Numbered from the stretch's first letter, positions 32,375 to 41,979 are shown. The stretch: 64,000 nucleotides of DNA from Rhodococcus triatomae (GCF_014217785.1 NZ_CP048814.1:3038001-3102000); one strand, 5' to 3'. The notes: generated by a model from the letters alone, not told the origin. Numbers and translations are program-made.

Positions 32375-33750
32375 GTGACACCCGAACGGGCGCCCAGCGC
32401 AAGAAGATCCATCTCGTCGCTCACTTCCCGGGCGTCAACAACACGACGGTGTGGAGCGACCCGGAGTCGGGGAGTCAGATCGACTTCTCCTCGTTCGTCC
32501 ATCTCGCGGAGACGGCCGAACGAGGATTGTTCGACTTCTTCTTCCTCGCGGAGGGGTTGCGGCTGCGCGAGCACCGTGGGCGCATCCACGACCTCGACGT
32601 CGTGGGCCGTCCGGACACGTTGACCGTTCTCGCAGCGCTCGCCGGCGCGACGACTCGTCTCGGGCTGGCCGGCACCATCAACACCACCTTCAACGAGCCG
32701 TACGAACTGGCCCGGCAGTTCGCCTCCCTCGATCATCTGTCGGACGGTCGCGCAGCCTGGAACATGGTGACCTCGTCCGATGCCTTCACCGGCGAGAACT
32801 TTCGTCGTGGTGGCTATCTCGATCGCTCGGATCGCTACGTTCGGGCCGAGGAGGTCATCGTCGGTGCACGCAAGTTCTGGGACAGCTGGGCCGGCGACGC
32901 ACTGGTCGTCGACCGGGCTCGCGGAGTGTTCGTCCCCGACGAGGCGATCGGCGAGGTGGTGCACTCCGGCAGTCAGTTCGACATCCGAGGCCACTTCGAC
33001 GTGCCTCGGAGCCCACAGGGGTACCCGGTGCTCCTCCAGGCCGGGGACTCGGACGAGGGGCGTGAGTTCGGTGCCGCGCAGGCCGACGCCATCTTCACCG
33101 TGCACGGCACCCTCGAGGACGGGCAGGCGTTCTACCGCGACGTCAAGGGCAGGCTCGCGCGGTACGGACGTACCCACGACCAACTGAAGGTGCTGCCCGC
33201 CGCCACCTTCGTGCTCGGCGACACCGCGGCGGAGGCTGCCGAGCGTGCCGACCACATCCGGCACCAGCAGGTCGGCCCGCAGACGGCGATCGCCTTTCTC
33301 GAACAGGTGTGGGGGCGCGATCTCTCGGAGTACGACCCGGACGGGCCGCTTCCGGACGTGGACCCGGCCGACAACCCGGACATCACCCGTGGGCGGGTGC
33401 GACACGTGAAGGATCCCCGGGAGGTGGCCGCCGCGTGGCGTGAGCGCGCTGAGGCGGAGAAGCTCAGTATTCGCGAGTTGATCATCGCCGTCACCGCCCG
33501 CCAGCAGTTCGTCGGCACCGCGACCGAGGTCGCTCGCGACATCGACCGCTACGTGCAGTCCGATGCGTGCGACGGATTCATCCTCGTCCCGCACCTCACC
33601 CCGGCCGGACTCGACGAGTTCGTCGACCGGGTCGTCCCCGAACTGCAGGAACTCGGCAGCTTCCGCACCGAATACGAAGGAGCGACACTGCGCAGCCACC
33701 TCGGGCTGGCGCATCCCCATCAGCAGGCGAAGGGAGCCCGCGCGTCATGA
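32371..33750 (+). CDS. NtaA/SnaA/DszA-family flavin monooxygenase
   Basis: A 459-residue member of the NtaA/SnaA/DszA branch. It starts KKIHLVAHFPGVNNTTVWSDPES and contains GLFDFFFLAEGLRLREH, NTTFNEPYELARQFASLDHLSDGRAAWNMVTS and FTGENFRRGGYLDRSDRYVRAEE, all typical of the family. Members use FMNH2 and O2 to cleave C-S or C-N bonds (dibenzothiophene sulfone, nitrilotriacetate, S-substituted cysteines). It overlaps both neighbours by 4 bp. Under a SAM riboswitch the natural reading is C-S cleavage. Confidence 0.87.
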   Translation: MSDTRTGAQRKKIHLVAHFPGVNNTTVWSDPESGSQIDFSSFVHLAETAERGLFDFFFLAEGLRLREHRGRIHDLDVVGRPDTLTVLAALAGATTRLGLAGTINTTFNEPYELARQFASLDHLSDGRAAWNMVTSSDAFTGENFRRGGYLDRSDRYVRAEEVIVGARKFWDSWAGDALVVDRARGVFVPDEAIGEVVHSGSQFDIRGHFDVPRSPQGYPVLLQAGDSDEGREFGAAQADAIFTVHGTLEDGQAFYRDVKGRLARYGRTHDQLKVLPAATFVLGDTAAEAAERADHIRHQQVGPQTAIAFLEQVWGRDLSEYDPDGPLPDVDPADNPDITRGRVRHVKDPREVAAAWRERAEAEKLSIRELIIAVTARQQFVGTATEVARDIDRYVQSDACDGFILVPHLTPAGLDEFVDRVVPELQELGSFRTEYEGATLRSHLGLAHPHQQAKGARAS

Positions 33751-34553
33751 CCACTTCCCCCATCGACAACCTCACCCTCTCCGACTTCGAATCCGACTGG
33801 AAGAAATGGCATTTCGAACGCGAGGAAGGTCTTCGCGACAGTGTGGGCTGGCTGAGTCCGACGGCGTTGCACTGGCTGGTGGACACCGACACCACGTTCG
33901 GCGACCTGCCCGGTCGCTGGCGCGCCGACGACGACGCCGTCGTGGTCACCGCCACCGCCGCGGACGGGCTGGTCCGGGACGGCGCCCCCGTCGACGGCGA
34001 GCTCCGGATCGCTGCGATCGAGGGCGCGCCGGGCATCGAGCTGCGACACGGCGAGCGGATCGTCGAGGTCATCCGTCGCACCGGGGATTTCGCGCTGCGC
34101 GTGCACGACCCGGAAGCGCAGACGTTGGCCGATTTCTCCGGCGTGCCCACGTTCGCGCCTGATCCGCGGTGGGTGTTCGAGGCCCGGTTCGTGCCGTTCG
34201 ACGATGCCCGCACGGTCACCACGGGAGCTGTCGTGGAGGGCCTCGAGCATCATCATCAGGCGCTCGGCAGACTCGAATTCCGCAACGAGGGAGTCGAACA
34301 CGCCCTGATTGCGTTCGCGGGACGCTCCGGTGCACTGCACGTGTTGTTCACCGATGCGACGAGCGGTGTGAGTACCTATCCCTCCGCGCGTTCGCTCACG
34401 GTCGCCGTCCCGGCGGACGGAACTGCCGTCCTGGACTTCAACCGTGCGGTCAATCTCCCCTGCGCCTTCACGGCGTACGCGACCTGCCCGGTCGCACCGC
34501 CGGAGAACCGGCTGAGCTTCGCCGTGGAGGCGGGCGAGAAGGTGCCGTCATGA
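33747..34553 (+). CDS. DUF1684 protein
   Basis: A 268-residue soluble protein of the DUF1684 family. FESDWKKWHFEREEGLRDSVGWLSPTALHWL opens the family, and the C-terminus has FNRAVNLPCAFTAYATCPVAPPENRL. The family is widespread and its biochemistry is not known to me. Its place between two monooxygenase genes, with 4-bp overlaps on both sides, suggests it processes an intermediate of the route, perhaps as a hydrolase or sulfur-product-binding protein. Confidence 0.8.
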   Translation: MTTSPIDNLTLSDFESDWKKWHFEREEGLRDSVGWLSPTALHWLVDTDTTFGDLPGRWRADDDAVVVTATAADGLVRDGAPVDGELRIAAIEGAPGIELRHGERIVEVIRRTGDFALRVHDPEAQTLADFSGVPTFAPDPRWVFEARFVPFDDARTVTTGAVVEGLEHHHQALGRLEFRNEGVEHALIAFAGRSGALHVLFTDATSGVSTYPSARSLTVAVPADGTAVLDFNRAVNLPCAFTAYATCPVAPPENRLSFAVEAGEKVPS

Positions 34554-35695
34554 CGATCCCGCTGTCCGTCCTCGATCTGTCGCCGGTCAGCGCCGGATCC
34601 GATGCGGCCGCCGCGCTGCGGAACTCGGTGGATCTGGCGCGTCACGTCGAGGCGTGGGGGTACCGCCGGTACTGGGTGGCCGAGCATCACTTCGTCGGAG
34701 TGGCCAGTTCCTCGCCCGCCGTCCTGATCGGGCAGATCGCCGCGGCGACCAGCACCCTGCGGGTCGGTGCCGCCGCGGTACAGCTCGGGCACACCACCGC
34801 TCCCGCGGTGGTGGAGGCCTTCGGGACGCTCGCCGCGCTGTATCCGGGCCGCATCGACCTCGGTCTCGGTCGTTCCGGGCAGCGTCGCGCACAGGCCCTC
34901 GACGCCGCGAAACGCGGCGAGAAGCCGGCTCCTCCCGGACCGCAGGGGTCGACGGTCGTCCGGGACGGTGTCGTGATCCCGCCGCCGTACGATCTGACGG
35001 GGCTGCTGTTGTCGCCGCGGGTGGCCGCGTCACTCCAGGTGCTACAGCAGCCCGGCGCGCAGCCGCCGGATTTCGATTCTCAGGTGGACGACATCCTCGC
35101 GCTGCTGGGTGGGGCCTACCGCACCGAGGACGGCGTCGAACTGCACGTCAGTCCCGGTGAGGGGGCCGACCTCGAGGTATGGGTGTTCGGGAGCAGCGCA
35201 GGGCCCAGCGCCGAACTCGCGGGACGGCTCGGGCTGCCGTTCGGCGCGAACTATCACGTGAGCCCGGCAACCACGGTCGACGCGGTCGCGGCGTACCGGG
35301 CGGCATTCCGGCCGTCCGCGGTGCTCGAGAAGCCGTACGTCGTCGTCTCCGCGGACGCGGTGGTGGCCGAGGACGACGCGACTGCCCGACGGCTGGCGTC
35401 GTCGTACGGCGTGTGGGCGCACAGCATCCGGAGCGGGCACGGAGCGATCCCGTACCCGGACCCGGCGGATGCACCGGCCCTGACGGAGGAGCAGCGCGCG
35501 CTTGTCGAGGACCGGATCGTCACCCAGTTCGTGGGATCGCCGTCGACGGTCGCCGAACGCCTCGACGCGTTGCGCCGGCTCACCGGTGCCGACGAGGTGG
35601 TGATCACCGGGATCACCCACGGCCACGAGGACCGGTTGCGCTCGTACCGGCTTCTCGCGCGGGAGTGGGGTCTGCCCGCGCTCCGGGCCGCCTGA
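34550..35695 (+). CDS. Luciferase-like (LLM) monooxygenase 4
   Basis: A 381-residue LLM protein of the MsnO8-like branch. It begins PLSVLDLSPVSAGSDAAAALRNSVDLARHVEAWGYRRYWVAEHH and continues VGAAAVQLGHTTAPAVVEAFGTLAALYPGRIDLGLGRS, the characteristic phosphate-binding side of the flavin site. It has an insertion around residues 120-160 (DAAKRGEKPAPPG...). It is the last gene of the operon; its stop is followed by 98 bp containing two inverted repeats. Function: probably oxidation of an organosulfur fragment. Confidence 0.82.
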   Translation: MTIPLSVLDLSPVSAGSDAAAALRNSVDLARHVEAWGYRRYWVAEHHFVGVASSSPAVLIGQIAAATSTLRVGAAAVQLGHTTAPAVVEAFGTLAALYPGRIDLGLGRSGQRRAQALDAAKRGEKPAPPGPQGSTVVRDGVVIPPPYDLTGLLLSPRVAASLQVLQQPGAQPPDFDSQVDDILALLGGAYRTEDGVELHVSPGEGADLEVWVFGSSAGPSAELAGRLGLPFGANYHVSPATTVDAVAAYRAAFRPSAVLEKPYVVVSADAVVAEDDATARRLASSYGVWAHSIRSGHGAIPYPDPADAPALTEEQRALVEDRIVTQFVGSPSTVAERLDALRRLTGADEVVITGITHGHEDRLRSYRLLAREWGLPALRAA

Positions 35696-35744
35696 TCGGT
35701 CCACCTCCCCGGGACGATGTGACAGCGGTTCGATCTGTCGAAAC

Positions 35745-35757
35745 CGGTGTGACACCG
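35745..35757. promoter_or_regulatory. Short perfect palindrome before the DUF202 gene
   Basis: CGGTGT-G-ACACCG is a perfect 6+1+6 inverted repeat 36 bp before GTG 35794. A wider inverted repeat (CCACCTCCC at 35701 and GGGAGGTG at 35763) encloses it. It is either an operator or part of an end-of-operon hairpin. Confidence 0.4.
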
Positions 35758-35793
35758 TGCCAGGGAGGTGTGGTCGGTGCGACAATCACGATC

Positions 35794-36150
35794 GTGACCG
35801 ACGAACAGCGTCCCGACGAGCAGCGTCCCGACGAACGCTTCACCCTCGCCAGCGAACGCACGTTCCTCGCCTGGATGCGCAGTTCGCTGGCGCTGCTGGC
35901 CGGTGGAATCGCGATGATCCACCTGGTGCCGCAGTTCTCGACCGGATGGGTGCGCACCACCCTCGGGCTGGTGCTGATCTTCCTCGCGGCGGCGGCCGCC
36001 GTGGTGGGACTGCGCCGGTGGTCACAGGTGGAGAAGGCGTTGCGGTCGGGGGCGCCCATGCCGCCACCCCACGAGTTGTGGTTGTTCGCCGTCGTTCTCA
36101 CGTTCGTGGCGTTCACGGCGGCCGTCGCCAGTGTGGTCGCCGCGCTCTAG
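35794..36150 (+). CDS. DUF202 membrane protein
   Basis: A 118-residue protein with three spans. RFTLASERTFLAWMRSSLALLAGGIAM is the DUF202 signature (E-R-T-x-L-A-W-x-R). The N-terminus contains an exact tandem repeat of EQRPD encoded by a 15-bp near-duplicate, directly before the conserved domain. Function unknown; the family is usually found as small stand-alone inner-membrane proteins. GTG 35794 is the only sensible start. Confidence 0.82.
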   Translation: MTDEQRPDEQRPDERFTLASERTFLAWMRSSLALLAGGIAMIHLVPQFSTGWVRTTLGLVLIFLAAAAAVVGLRRWSQVEKALRSGAPMPPPHELWLFAVVLTFVAFTAAVASVVAAL

Positions 36151-36222
36151 TGTGCCGGGTCCTAGTGTGTTAGGCAGGATCGCGAAGGGCGAAAGCCGAC
36201 AGTGAACGTGGAGGAGCGCGGC

Positions 36223-37236
36223 GTGGCACAGGAACTCAAGCTCGGGTACAAGGCGTCGGCAGAACAGTTCGGGCCGCGGGAACTGGTCGAGCTGGGAGTG
36301 CTCGCCGAGGAACACGGGCTCGACAGTGCGACCGTGTCCGACCACTTCCAGCCGTGGCGGCACGAGGGCGGGCACGCGCCGTTCTCGCTCGCGTGGATGA
36401 CCGCGGTCGGCGAGCGTACGTCGCGGATCCAGCTGGGCACGTCGGTACTGACGCCGACGTTCCGGTACAACCCGGCAGTCATCGCCCAGGCGTTCGCGAC
36501 CATGGGCTGCCTGTACCCGGACCGGATCATGCTCGGCGTCGGGACCGGTGAGGCGCTCAACGAGATCGCCACGGGCTACCAGGCGGAGTGGCCGGACTTC
36601 AAGGAGCGTTTCGCGCGGCTCCGTGAGTCGGTCCGGCTGATGCGCGCCCTGTGGACGGGTGACCGGGTCGATTTCGACGGCGAGTACTACTCCACCCGCG
36701 GCGCCTCGATCTACGACGTCCCCGAGGGTGGCATCCCGGTGTACGTCGCCGCCGGCGGCCCGGTGGTGGCCCGGTACGCCGGACGCGCGGGCGACGGGTT
36801 CATCTGCACGTCCGGCAAGGGGATGGAACTGTACAACGACAAGCTGATGCCCGCGGTCGCCGAGGGCGCGGAGAAGGCGGAGCGTGACGTCGCCGGCATC
36901 GACAAGATGATCGAGATCAAGATTTCGTACGACACCGACCCCGACCTCGCGTTGGAGAACACCCGGTTCTGGGCACCTCTGTCGCTGACAGCGGAGCAGA
37001 AGCACTCCATCGACGACCCGATCGAGATGGAGAAGGCCGCCGACGCGCTGCCGATCGAGCAGGTGGCCAAGCGGTGGATCGTGGCGTCGGATCCGGACCA
37101 GGCCGTCGAGCAGATCACGCCGTACCTGGACGCGGGCCTGAACCACCTGGTCTTCCATGCCCCCGGGCACGATCAGAAGCGTTTCCTGGACCTGTTCCAG
37201 CGCGATCTGGCTCCGCGTTTGCGCGCCCTGCGCTGA
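36223..37236 (+). CDS. fgd: F420-dependent glucose-6-phosphate dehydrogenase
   Basis: A 337-residue F420 enzyme. [20 protein letters not shown] at the start, His 41 and Trp 45 in [14 protein letters not shown], and [12 protein letters not shown] (Glu 110) match the catalytic and F420-binding residues known from mycobacterial FGD1. It oxidises glucose-6-phosphate and makes F420H2 for reductases such as the nitroreductase-like protein nearby. GTG 36223 is chosen because GAGGAG lies 7 bp upstream and the length then equals FGD1; GTG 36202 is an upstream option. The order fgd-pta-ackA matches M. tuberculosis. Confidence 0.95.
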   Translation: MAQELKLGYKASAEQFGPRELVELGVLAEEHGLDSATVSDHFQPWRHEGGHAPFSLAWMTAVGERTSRIQLGTSVLTPTFRYNPAVIAQAFATMGCLYPDRIMLGVGTGEALNEIATGYQAEWPDFKERFARLRESVRLMRALWTGDRVDFDGEYYSTRGASIYDVPEGGIPVYVAAGGPVVARYAGRAGDGFICTSGKGMELYNDKLMPAVAEGAEKAERDVAGIDKMIEIKISYDTDPDLALENTRFWAPLSLTAEQKHSIDDPIEMEKAADALPIEQVAKRWIVASDPDQAVEQITPYLDAGLNHLVFHAPGHDQKRFLDLFQRDLAPRLRALR

Positions 37237-37266
37237 CTCTGCCCGGGCCGCCACCTCCGCCCCGAC

Positions 37267-37310
37267 GAGGCGCGTGGCCGGACGACCGATCCGGCTGCGC
37301 GCCTCTTTCT
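37267..37310 (+). terminator. Intrinsic terminator after fgd
   Basis: GAGGCGCG (37267-37274) pairs perfectly with CGCGCCTC (37298-37305). An inner GCCGG/CCGGC stem extends it, and TTTCT follows. It lies 30 bp after the fgd stop and just before the ArsR promoter, insulating the two. Confidence 0.7.
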
Positions 37311-37315
37311 CACCA

Positions 37316-37345
37316 TTGACAGGTAACCATTTGGTTGCCTATTGT
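37316..37345 (+). promoter_or_regulatory. ArsR-VOC promoter with operator in the spacer
   Basis: TTGACA (37316-37321) and TATTGT (37340-37345) are separated by 18 bp. The near-perfect inverted repeat AGGTAACCAT/TTGGTTGCCT (37321-37340, one mismatched pair in the 9-bp arms) fills the spacer exactly. Transcription would start about at GTG 37353, a leaderless transcript. A repressor bound here would block RNA polymerase directly. Confidence 0.75.
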
Positions 37346-37352
37346 CGGGTGT

Positions 37353-37664
37353 GTGGAGAACGTGTTCCGTGCACTGTCCGATTCCACGCGCTGCGCGATC
37401 GTCGAGGAACTCGCCGCTCGCGACGGGCAGTCGTTGTTCGAGATCTGCACGACCCTGATCACCCGTCGTGGGATCTCGGTGAGCAGGCAGGCCGTGGCCA
37501 AGCACATCGCCGTTCTGTCCCGCGCGGGCGTCGTGGACGTCCGGTGGTCGGGGCGGACCCGGATCCATCGCCTGAACCGCGGACCGCTGCACGAGGCGCA
37601 GCAATGGCTCGCCGCCCACACCGCTACCGATACCGATACCACCGAACCGGAGGAGTACCGATGA
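37353..37664 (+). CDS. ArsR-family regulator paired with VOC protein
   Basis: A 103-residue ArsR/SmtB-type winged-helix protein: VFRALSDSTRCAIVEELAARDGQSLFEICTTLITRRGISVSRQAVAKHIAVLSRAGVV, with HTH near residues 45-65. The metal-binding Cys motif of classical ArsR is absent; the Cys residues (12 and 32) are not in ELCVC-type context, so it may sense something other than a metalloid. GTG 37353 sits at the predicted transcription start. It overlaps the VOC gene by 4 bp and probably represses its own transcript. Confidence 0.82.
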   Translation: MENVFRALSDSTRCAIVEELAARDGQSLFEICTTLITRRGISVSRQAVAKHIAVLSRAGVVDVRWSGRTRIHRLNRGPLHEAQQWLAAHTATDTDTTEPEEYR

Positions 37665-38047
37665 TCGTCACCACCGCGAGCATCTTCGTCGACGACCAGG
37701 AGAAGGCGCTCGACTTCTACACGCGGGTCCTCGGTTTCGAGACCAAGGACGATGTGCCGTTGGGCGACGCCCGGTGGCTCACCGTGGTGTCCCCCGCTGC
37801 GCGCGACGGTGTGGAACTGCTGCTCGAACCGGACCGGCACCCTGCCGTGAAGCCGTTCAAGAAAGCCCTCGTCGAGGACGGCATCCCGTTCAACAGCTTC
37901 GGCGTCGAGGACCTCGCCGCCGAGTACGAGCGCTTGACCGGGCTCGGTGTGCGTTTCGTGCAGGGGCCCACCGATCTCGGAAACGTCCGGGTGGCGGTGT
38001 TCGACGACACCTGCGGCAACCTCGTCCAGATCGCGCAGCGGTTGTGA
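37661..38047 (+). CDS. VOC/glyoxalase-fold protein
   Basis: A 128-residue vicinal-oxygen-chelate protein: ASIFVDDQEKALDFYTRVLGFETKDDVPLGDARWLTVVS, then FNSFGVEDLAAEYERLTGLGVRFVQGPTDLGNVRVAVFDDTCGNLVQIAQR. The usual first metal ligand (His/Gln near the start) is not obvious, so it may bind a ligand (drug-binding or bleomycin-resistance type) rather than act as a dioxygenase. Co-transcribed with the ArsR regulator, a common pairing in actinobacteria. Confidence 0.82.
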   Translation: MIVTTASIFVDDQEKALDFYTRVLGFETKDDVPLGDARWLTVVSPAARDGVELLLEPDRHPAVKPFKKALVEDGIPFNSFGVEDLAAEYERLTGLGVRFVQGPTDLGNVRVAVFDDTCGNLVQIAQRL

Positions 38048-38062
38048 CCCGAGCCCGCCCGG

Positions 38063-38575
38063 TCAGGTCTCGGCGCTGAGCGCGAACACGCGGATCGCAC
38101 GGTCGGTGCGGTTGCCGTAGACGCCGTACACGCTGACCATCTCCTCGAACGCCCGGAAGATCCGGCTCCGTTCGGGTTCGTCCAGCAGGGTTGCGGTCAC
38201 GGGGATCTCGCGTCCGCCCATCAGTACCGACGCCTGCGGTTCGGCCAGCAGGTTTCCCGACCACGCCGGGTGCTTGTCCTGTCCGAAGTTGCTGCCGACG
38301 ACGTAGATCCGGGGGTCCTCCCGGTAGTACAGCAATGGTGAGGTGCGGATCAGTCCGCTCTTGCGCCCGGTGGTCCGCAGCAGTACGACAGGGGCGCCGA
38401 TCGGCCCGAGCAGCGTGAATCGGCCCCCGGTGCGTTCGAGGACGCGCCGGTCCAGGCCCGCCGCCTCCCGGATCAGCCAGGAGCCGGCCTTGGTGGAGGC
38501 GAATGCCTCGGCCGGTCGACGCAACACGGTGGTCTCGCTGCCCCAGCGCACGTCGGGGAAGGGGGAATCGGCCAT
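38063..38575 (-). CDS. F420-dependent nitroreductase-family (DDN-like) protein
   Basis: A 170-residue split-barrel protein of the DDN/DUF385 family. RRVLERTGGRFTLLGPIGAPVVLLRTTGRKSGLIRTSPLLYYREDPRIYVVGSNFGQDKHPAWSGNLLAEP contains the family's F420-contact signature (TTGRKSG, GSNFG, HPAWxxNL). Such enzymes use F420H2 to reduce quinones or nitroaromatics. It sits 1 kb from fgd, which makes F420H2. The start at ATG 38575 removes an unconserved extension. Convergent with the VOC gene (15 bp). Confidence 0.85.
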   Translation of the reverse strand: MADSPFPDVRWGSETTVLRRPAEAFASTKAGSWLIREAAGLDRRVLERTGGRFTLLGPIGAPVVLLRTTGRKSGLIRTSPLLYYREDPRIYVVGSNFGQDKHPAWSGNLLAEPQASVLMGGREIPVTATLLDEPERSRIFRAFEEMVSVYGVYGNRTDRAIRVFALSAET

Positions 38576-38625
38576 GTCACATCTTGCCCCGGGGCAGTCG
38601 GGTCCTGTCAATCGCCGGGCACCGA

Positions 38626-38631
38626 TAGGCT
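38626..38631 (+). promoter_or_regulatory. -10 element of pta-ackA
   Basis: TAGGCT lies 7 bases before the pta ATG at 38639, suggesting a leaderless or near-leaderless transcript. The same TAGGCT-to-ATG arrangement is seen before btuF. Confidence 0.4.
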
Positions 38632-38638
38632 GAGGACC

Positions 38639-40786
38639 ATGGCAGCGTCCGCGTCATCGCAGTCCGATACCAGCCCGGCACGTCCCGCGCCGTCGAGCGT
38701 GTACATCGCCTCCCCGGAGGGCGACACCGGAAAGTCGACGATCGCGCTCGGCGTCCTGCAGATGCTGTGCGCCACGGTCGCGCGGGTCGGTGTGTTCCGG
38801 CCGATCGCCCGATCGACCGAGGAGTCCGACTACATCCTCGAGCTGATGCTCGAACACGCCACCGCGGACATCGGGTACGAGGAGTCGCTCGGGGTCACCT
38901 ACGAGGACGTGCACCGCGACCCGGACGCGGCGCTGAGCACCATCGTCGCGCGGTATCACGAGGTCGCCGACCAGTGTGACGCCGTGGTCGTCATCGGCAG
39001 CGACTACACCGATGTCGCCAGCCCCAGCGAGCTCGGGTTCAACGGCCGCATCGCGGTCAACCTCGGCGCACCGGTGTTGCTCGCCGTACGTGGGGCCCGC
39101 CGGACGCCGGAGGAGGTCGCCCAGTTGGCGCAGCTGTGCGCCGTCGAACTCGCCGCGCAGCACGCGCACCTCATCGCGATCGTCGCCAACCGGTGCGATC
39201 CCCACGAGCTGGACGAGGTGACCGAGGCGTTGAAGGTCACCGGTGTCCCGGCGTGGAGCCTGCCGGAGATCCCCCTGCTGGTGGCACCGACCATGGCGGA
39301 GCTCCTCGACGCTACCGACGGGCAGCTCTACAGCGGCGACCCCGAGCTGCTGCACCGGGAGGCGCTCGATGTCATGGTCGGCGGTATGACGGCGGAGCAC
39401 ATTCTGGAACGGCTGAAGGAGGGCATCGTCGTCGTCGCCCCGGGCGACCGCTCCGACGTGCTGCTCTCGTTGGTCAACGCCCACGAGGCCGAAGGGTTCC
39501 CGTCGCTGGCCGGGATCATCATGAACGGCGGGATCGCGCCCCATCCGGCGGTGGCGAAATTGATGGCCGGCCTGAAACCCCGCCTGCCGATCCTCACCAC
39601 CGACCTCGGCACGTACGAAACCGCCAGTGCCGCAGCACGAACCCGGGGCCGCGTCGGTGTGGGGTCGCAGCAGAAGGTGGACACCGCGCTCAGCCTGATG
39701 GAACGCCGGGTCGATTCCCAGGCCTTGCTGGACCGCCTGAAGCTGACCATTCCCTCGGTGGTCACCCCGCAGATGTTCGAGTACCAGCTCATCGACCGGG
39801 CGCGGCGCAACCGCAAGCACATCGTGCTCCCGGAGGGGGGTGACGACCGCATCCTGCGCGCTGCCGGACGCCTCCTGCAACGCAAGGTCGCCGATCTCAC
39901 GATCCTCGGCGACGAGCTGTCGGTGCGTCGCCGTGCGGCCGAACTCGGAGTAGACATCGGTGACGCCCAGGTTCTCGACCCGACGTCCTGTTCGTACAGC
40001 GAGTCGTTCGCGGTCGAGTACGCCAAGCTCCGCGAGCACAAGGGGATGACGCTCGAACGGGCGCGGGAGGTCGTCGCCGACATCTCGTACTTCGGAACCA
40101 TGATGGTGCACATGGGGATTGCCGACGGCATGGTGTCCGGCGCGGCGCACACGACGGCGCACACCATCCGGCCGGCGTTCGAGATCATTCGTACCGAGCC
40201 CGGGGTGTCGACCGTGTCGAGCGTCTTTCTGATGTGCCTGTCGGACCGGGTTCTCGCCTACGGCGACTGTGCGGTGGTGCCGGATCCCACCGCGGAACAG
40301 CTGGCCGACATCGCGATCTCGTCGGCACAGACGGCCGCACAGTTCGGGATCGACCCGCGCATCGCCATGCTGTCCTACTCGACCGGCGACTCCGGATACG
40401 GGGCCGACGTCGACAAGGTGCGCAGCGCCACCGCCCTCGTCCGCGAGCGGGAACCGGAACTGCTGGTGGAGGGGCCGCTCCAGTACGACGCGGCGATCGA
40501 ACAGAGTGTGGCCGATCAGAAGATGCCCGACTCGCAGGTGGCAGGCAAGGCGACCGTCTTCATCTTCCCCGATCTCAACACCGGCAACAACACCTACAAG
40601 GCCGTCCAGCGCAGTGCCGGCGCGGTGGCGGTGGGCCCGGTTCTGCAGGGACTCAACAAGCCCGTCAACGACCTCTCCCGCGGTGCCCTGGTGCAGGACA
40701 TCGTCAACACCGTCGCGATCACCGCGATCCAAGCACAGGGAGAAGAAGCAGCCCAGGGAGAAGCGGCACAGGGAGATTCGGCATGA
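38639..40786 (+). CDS. pta: Phosphate acetyltransferase
   Basis: A 715-residue long-form Pta. Residues about 20-240 form a BioD-like P-loop domain ([10 protein letters not shown] at 25-34), then a DRTGG regulatory domain. The C-terminal catalytic domain starts near 390 ([36 protein letters not shown]). It interconverts acetyl-CoA and acetyl phosphate. The C-terminus ends in a repeated [11 protein letters not shown] tail. The stop overlaps the ackA start by 4 bp. Confidence 0.93.
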   Translation: MAASASSQSDTSPARPAPSSVYIASPEGDTGKSTIALGVLQMLCATVARVGVFRPIARSTEESDYILELMLEHATADIGYEESLGVTYEDVHRDPDAALSTIVARYHEVADQCDAVVVIGSDYTDVASPSELGFNGRIAVNLGAPVLLAVRGARRTPEEVAQLAQLCAVELAAQHAHLIAIVANRCDPHELDEVTEALKVTGVPAWSLPEIPLLVAPTMAELLDATDGQLYSGDPELLHREALDVMVGGMTAEHILERLKEGIVVVAPGDRSDVLLSLVNAHEAEGFPSLAGIIMNGGIAPHPAVAKLMAGLKPRLPILTTDLGTYETASAAARTRGRVGVGSQQKVDTALSLMERRVDSQALLDRLKLTIPSVVTPQMFEYQLIDRARRNRKHIVLPEGGDDRILRAAGRLLQRKVADLTILGDELSVRRRAAELGVDIGDAQVLDPTSCSYSESFAVEYAKLREHKGMTLERAREVVADISYFGTMMVHMGIADGMVSGAAHTTAHTIRPAFEIIRTEPGVSTVSSVFLMCLSDRVLAYGDCAVVPDPTAEQLADIAISSAQTAAQFGIDPRIAMLSYSTGDSGYGADVDKVRSATALVREREPELLVEGPLQYDAAIEQSVADQKMPDSQVAGKATVFIFPDLNTGNNTYKAVQRSAGAVAVGPVLQGLNKPVNDLSRGALVQDIVNTVAITAIQAQGEEAAQGEAAQGDSA

Positions 40787-41979
40787 GCAGCGACGACACC
40801 GTTCTCGTCATCAACTCGGGTTCGTCCTCGATCAAGTTCCAGGTGATCGAACCCGATTCCGGTGTCGCCCGCCAGTCCGGTCTCGTCGAGCGCATCGGCG
40901 AGCCCGAGGGTCGAGTGGTCCTGCACCACGACGGGGAGGTCCTCGAGGAGGTCGGTCGGATCGAGGACCACCGTTCGGGACTGCGCAAGGCCGCCGAACT
41001 GATGGCGTCGGTCGGTCATCCCCTGCCGGAATCCGGCATCATCGCGGTCGGTCACCGAATCGTGCACGGCGGCAGCGAGTTCTACGAACCGACCCTGGTC
41101 GACGATCGGGTGTTGAAGGAGATCTCGACGCTGTCCGACCTTGCACCGCTTCACAACCCCGCCAATGTCGTCGGCATCGAGGTCGCACGGGACACGCTGC
41201 CGGACGTTCCTCAGGTCGCCGTCTTCGACACCGCGTTCTTCCACACCCTGCCCATGCCCGCCGCGACGTATGCGATCGACCGGGACGTCGCCCGCGAGTT
41301 CGGTATTCGCCGCTACGGATTCCACGGGACCTCACACCAGTACGTGTCCGAGCGGGCCGCGAAAGTCCTCGGCCGCGGCACCGACGAGATCGACCAGATC
41401 GTGCTGCATCTCGGCAACGGGGCGTCGGCGTCGGCGATCGCGAAGGGCCGGGCCGTCGACACCACGATGGGATTCACCCCGCTCGAGGGACTGGTGATGG
41501 GGACTCGTGGCGGCGACATCGATCCCGGAGTGCTGTTGCACCTCTCCCGCACGGCCGGGATGACGGTCGACGACATCGACGCCCTGCTCAACCGCAGGTC
41601 CGGGCTGTGGGGGCTGTCCGGAGTGAACGACTTCCGTGCCCTCACCGAACGGATCTCTGCCGGAGATCAGGACGCGCAGCTCGCGTACGACGTCTACGTG
41701 CACCGGCTCCGCAAGTACATCGGCGCCTACCTGATCGAACTCGGGGGAGTGGATGCGATCACCTTCACCGCAGGTGTCGGGGAGAACGCCGCGTCGGTGC
41801 GCCGGGACGCGCTCGCCGATCTCGAGATGTTCGGCATCGTGATCGACGACGACCGGAACGAGAACGGTCAGGGGGAGCGGCGGATCTCGGCCGACTCGTC
41901 CTCGGTGGCGGTACTGGTGGTACCGACGAACGAGGAACTGGCGATCGCCCGGGACGCTGCTCGGCTGGTGCGTTCCTGA
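40783..41979 (+). CDS. ackA: Acetate kinase
   Basis: A 398-residue ASKHA-fold kinase. Signatures [16 protein letters not shown] at the N-terminus, [19 protein letters not shown] and [10 protein letters not shown] cover the nucleotide and acetate sites. It makes ATP and acetate from acetyl phosphate produced by Pta. The 3' end overlaps the tail of the convergent acyltransferase reading frame by 112 bp, which helps explain why that frame is dispensable at its end. Confidence 0.95.
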   Translation: MSSDDTVLVINSGSSSIKFQVIEPDSGVARQSGLVERIGEPEGRVVLHHDGEVLEEVGRIEDHRSGLRKAAELMASVGHPLPESGIIAVGHRIVHGGSEFYEPTLVDDRVLKEISTLSDLAPLHNPANVVGIEVARDTLPDVPQVAVFDTAFFHTLPMPAATYAIDRDVAREFGIRRYGFHGTSHQYVSERAAKVLGRGTDEIDQIVLHLGNGASASAIAKGRAVDTTMGFTPLEGLVMGTRGGDIDPGVLLHLSRTAGMTVDDIDALLNRRSGLWGLSGVNDFRALTERISAGDQDAQLAYDVYVHRLRKYIGAYLIELGGVDAITFTAGVGENAASVRRDALADLEMFGIVIDDDRNENGQGERRISADSSSVAVLVVPTNEELAIARDAARLVRS

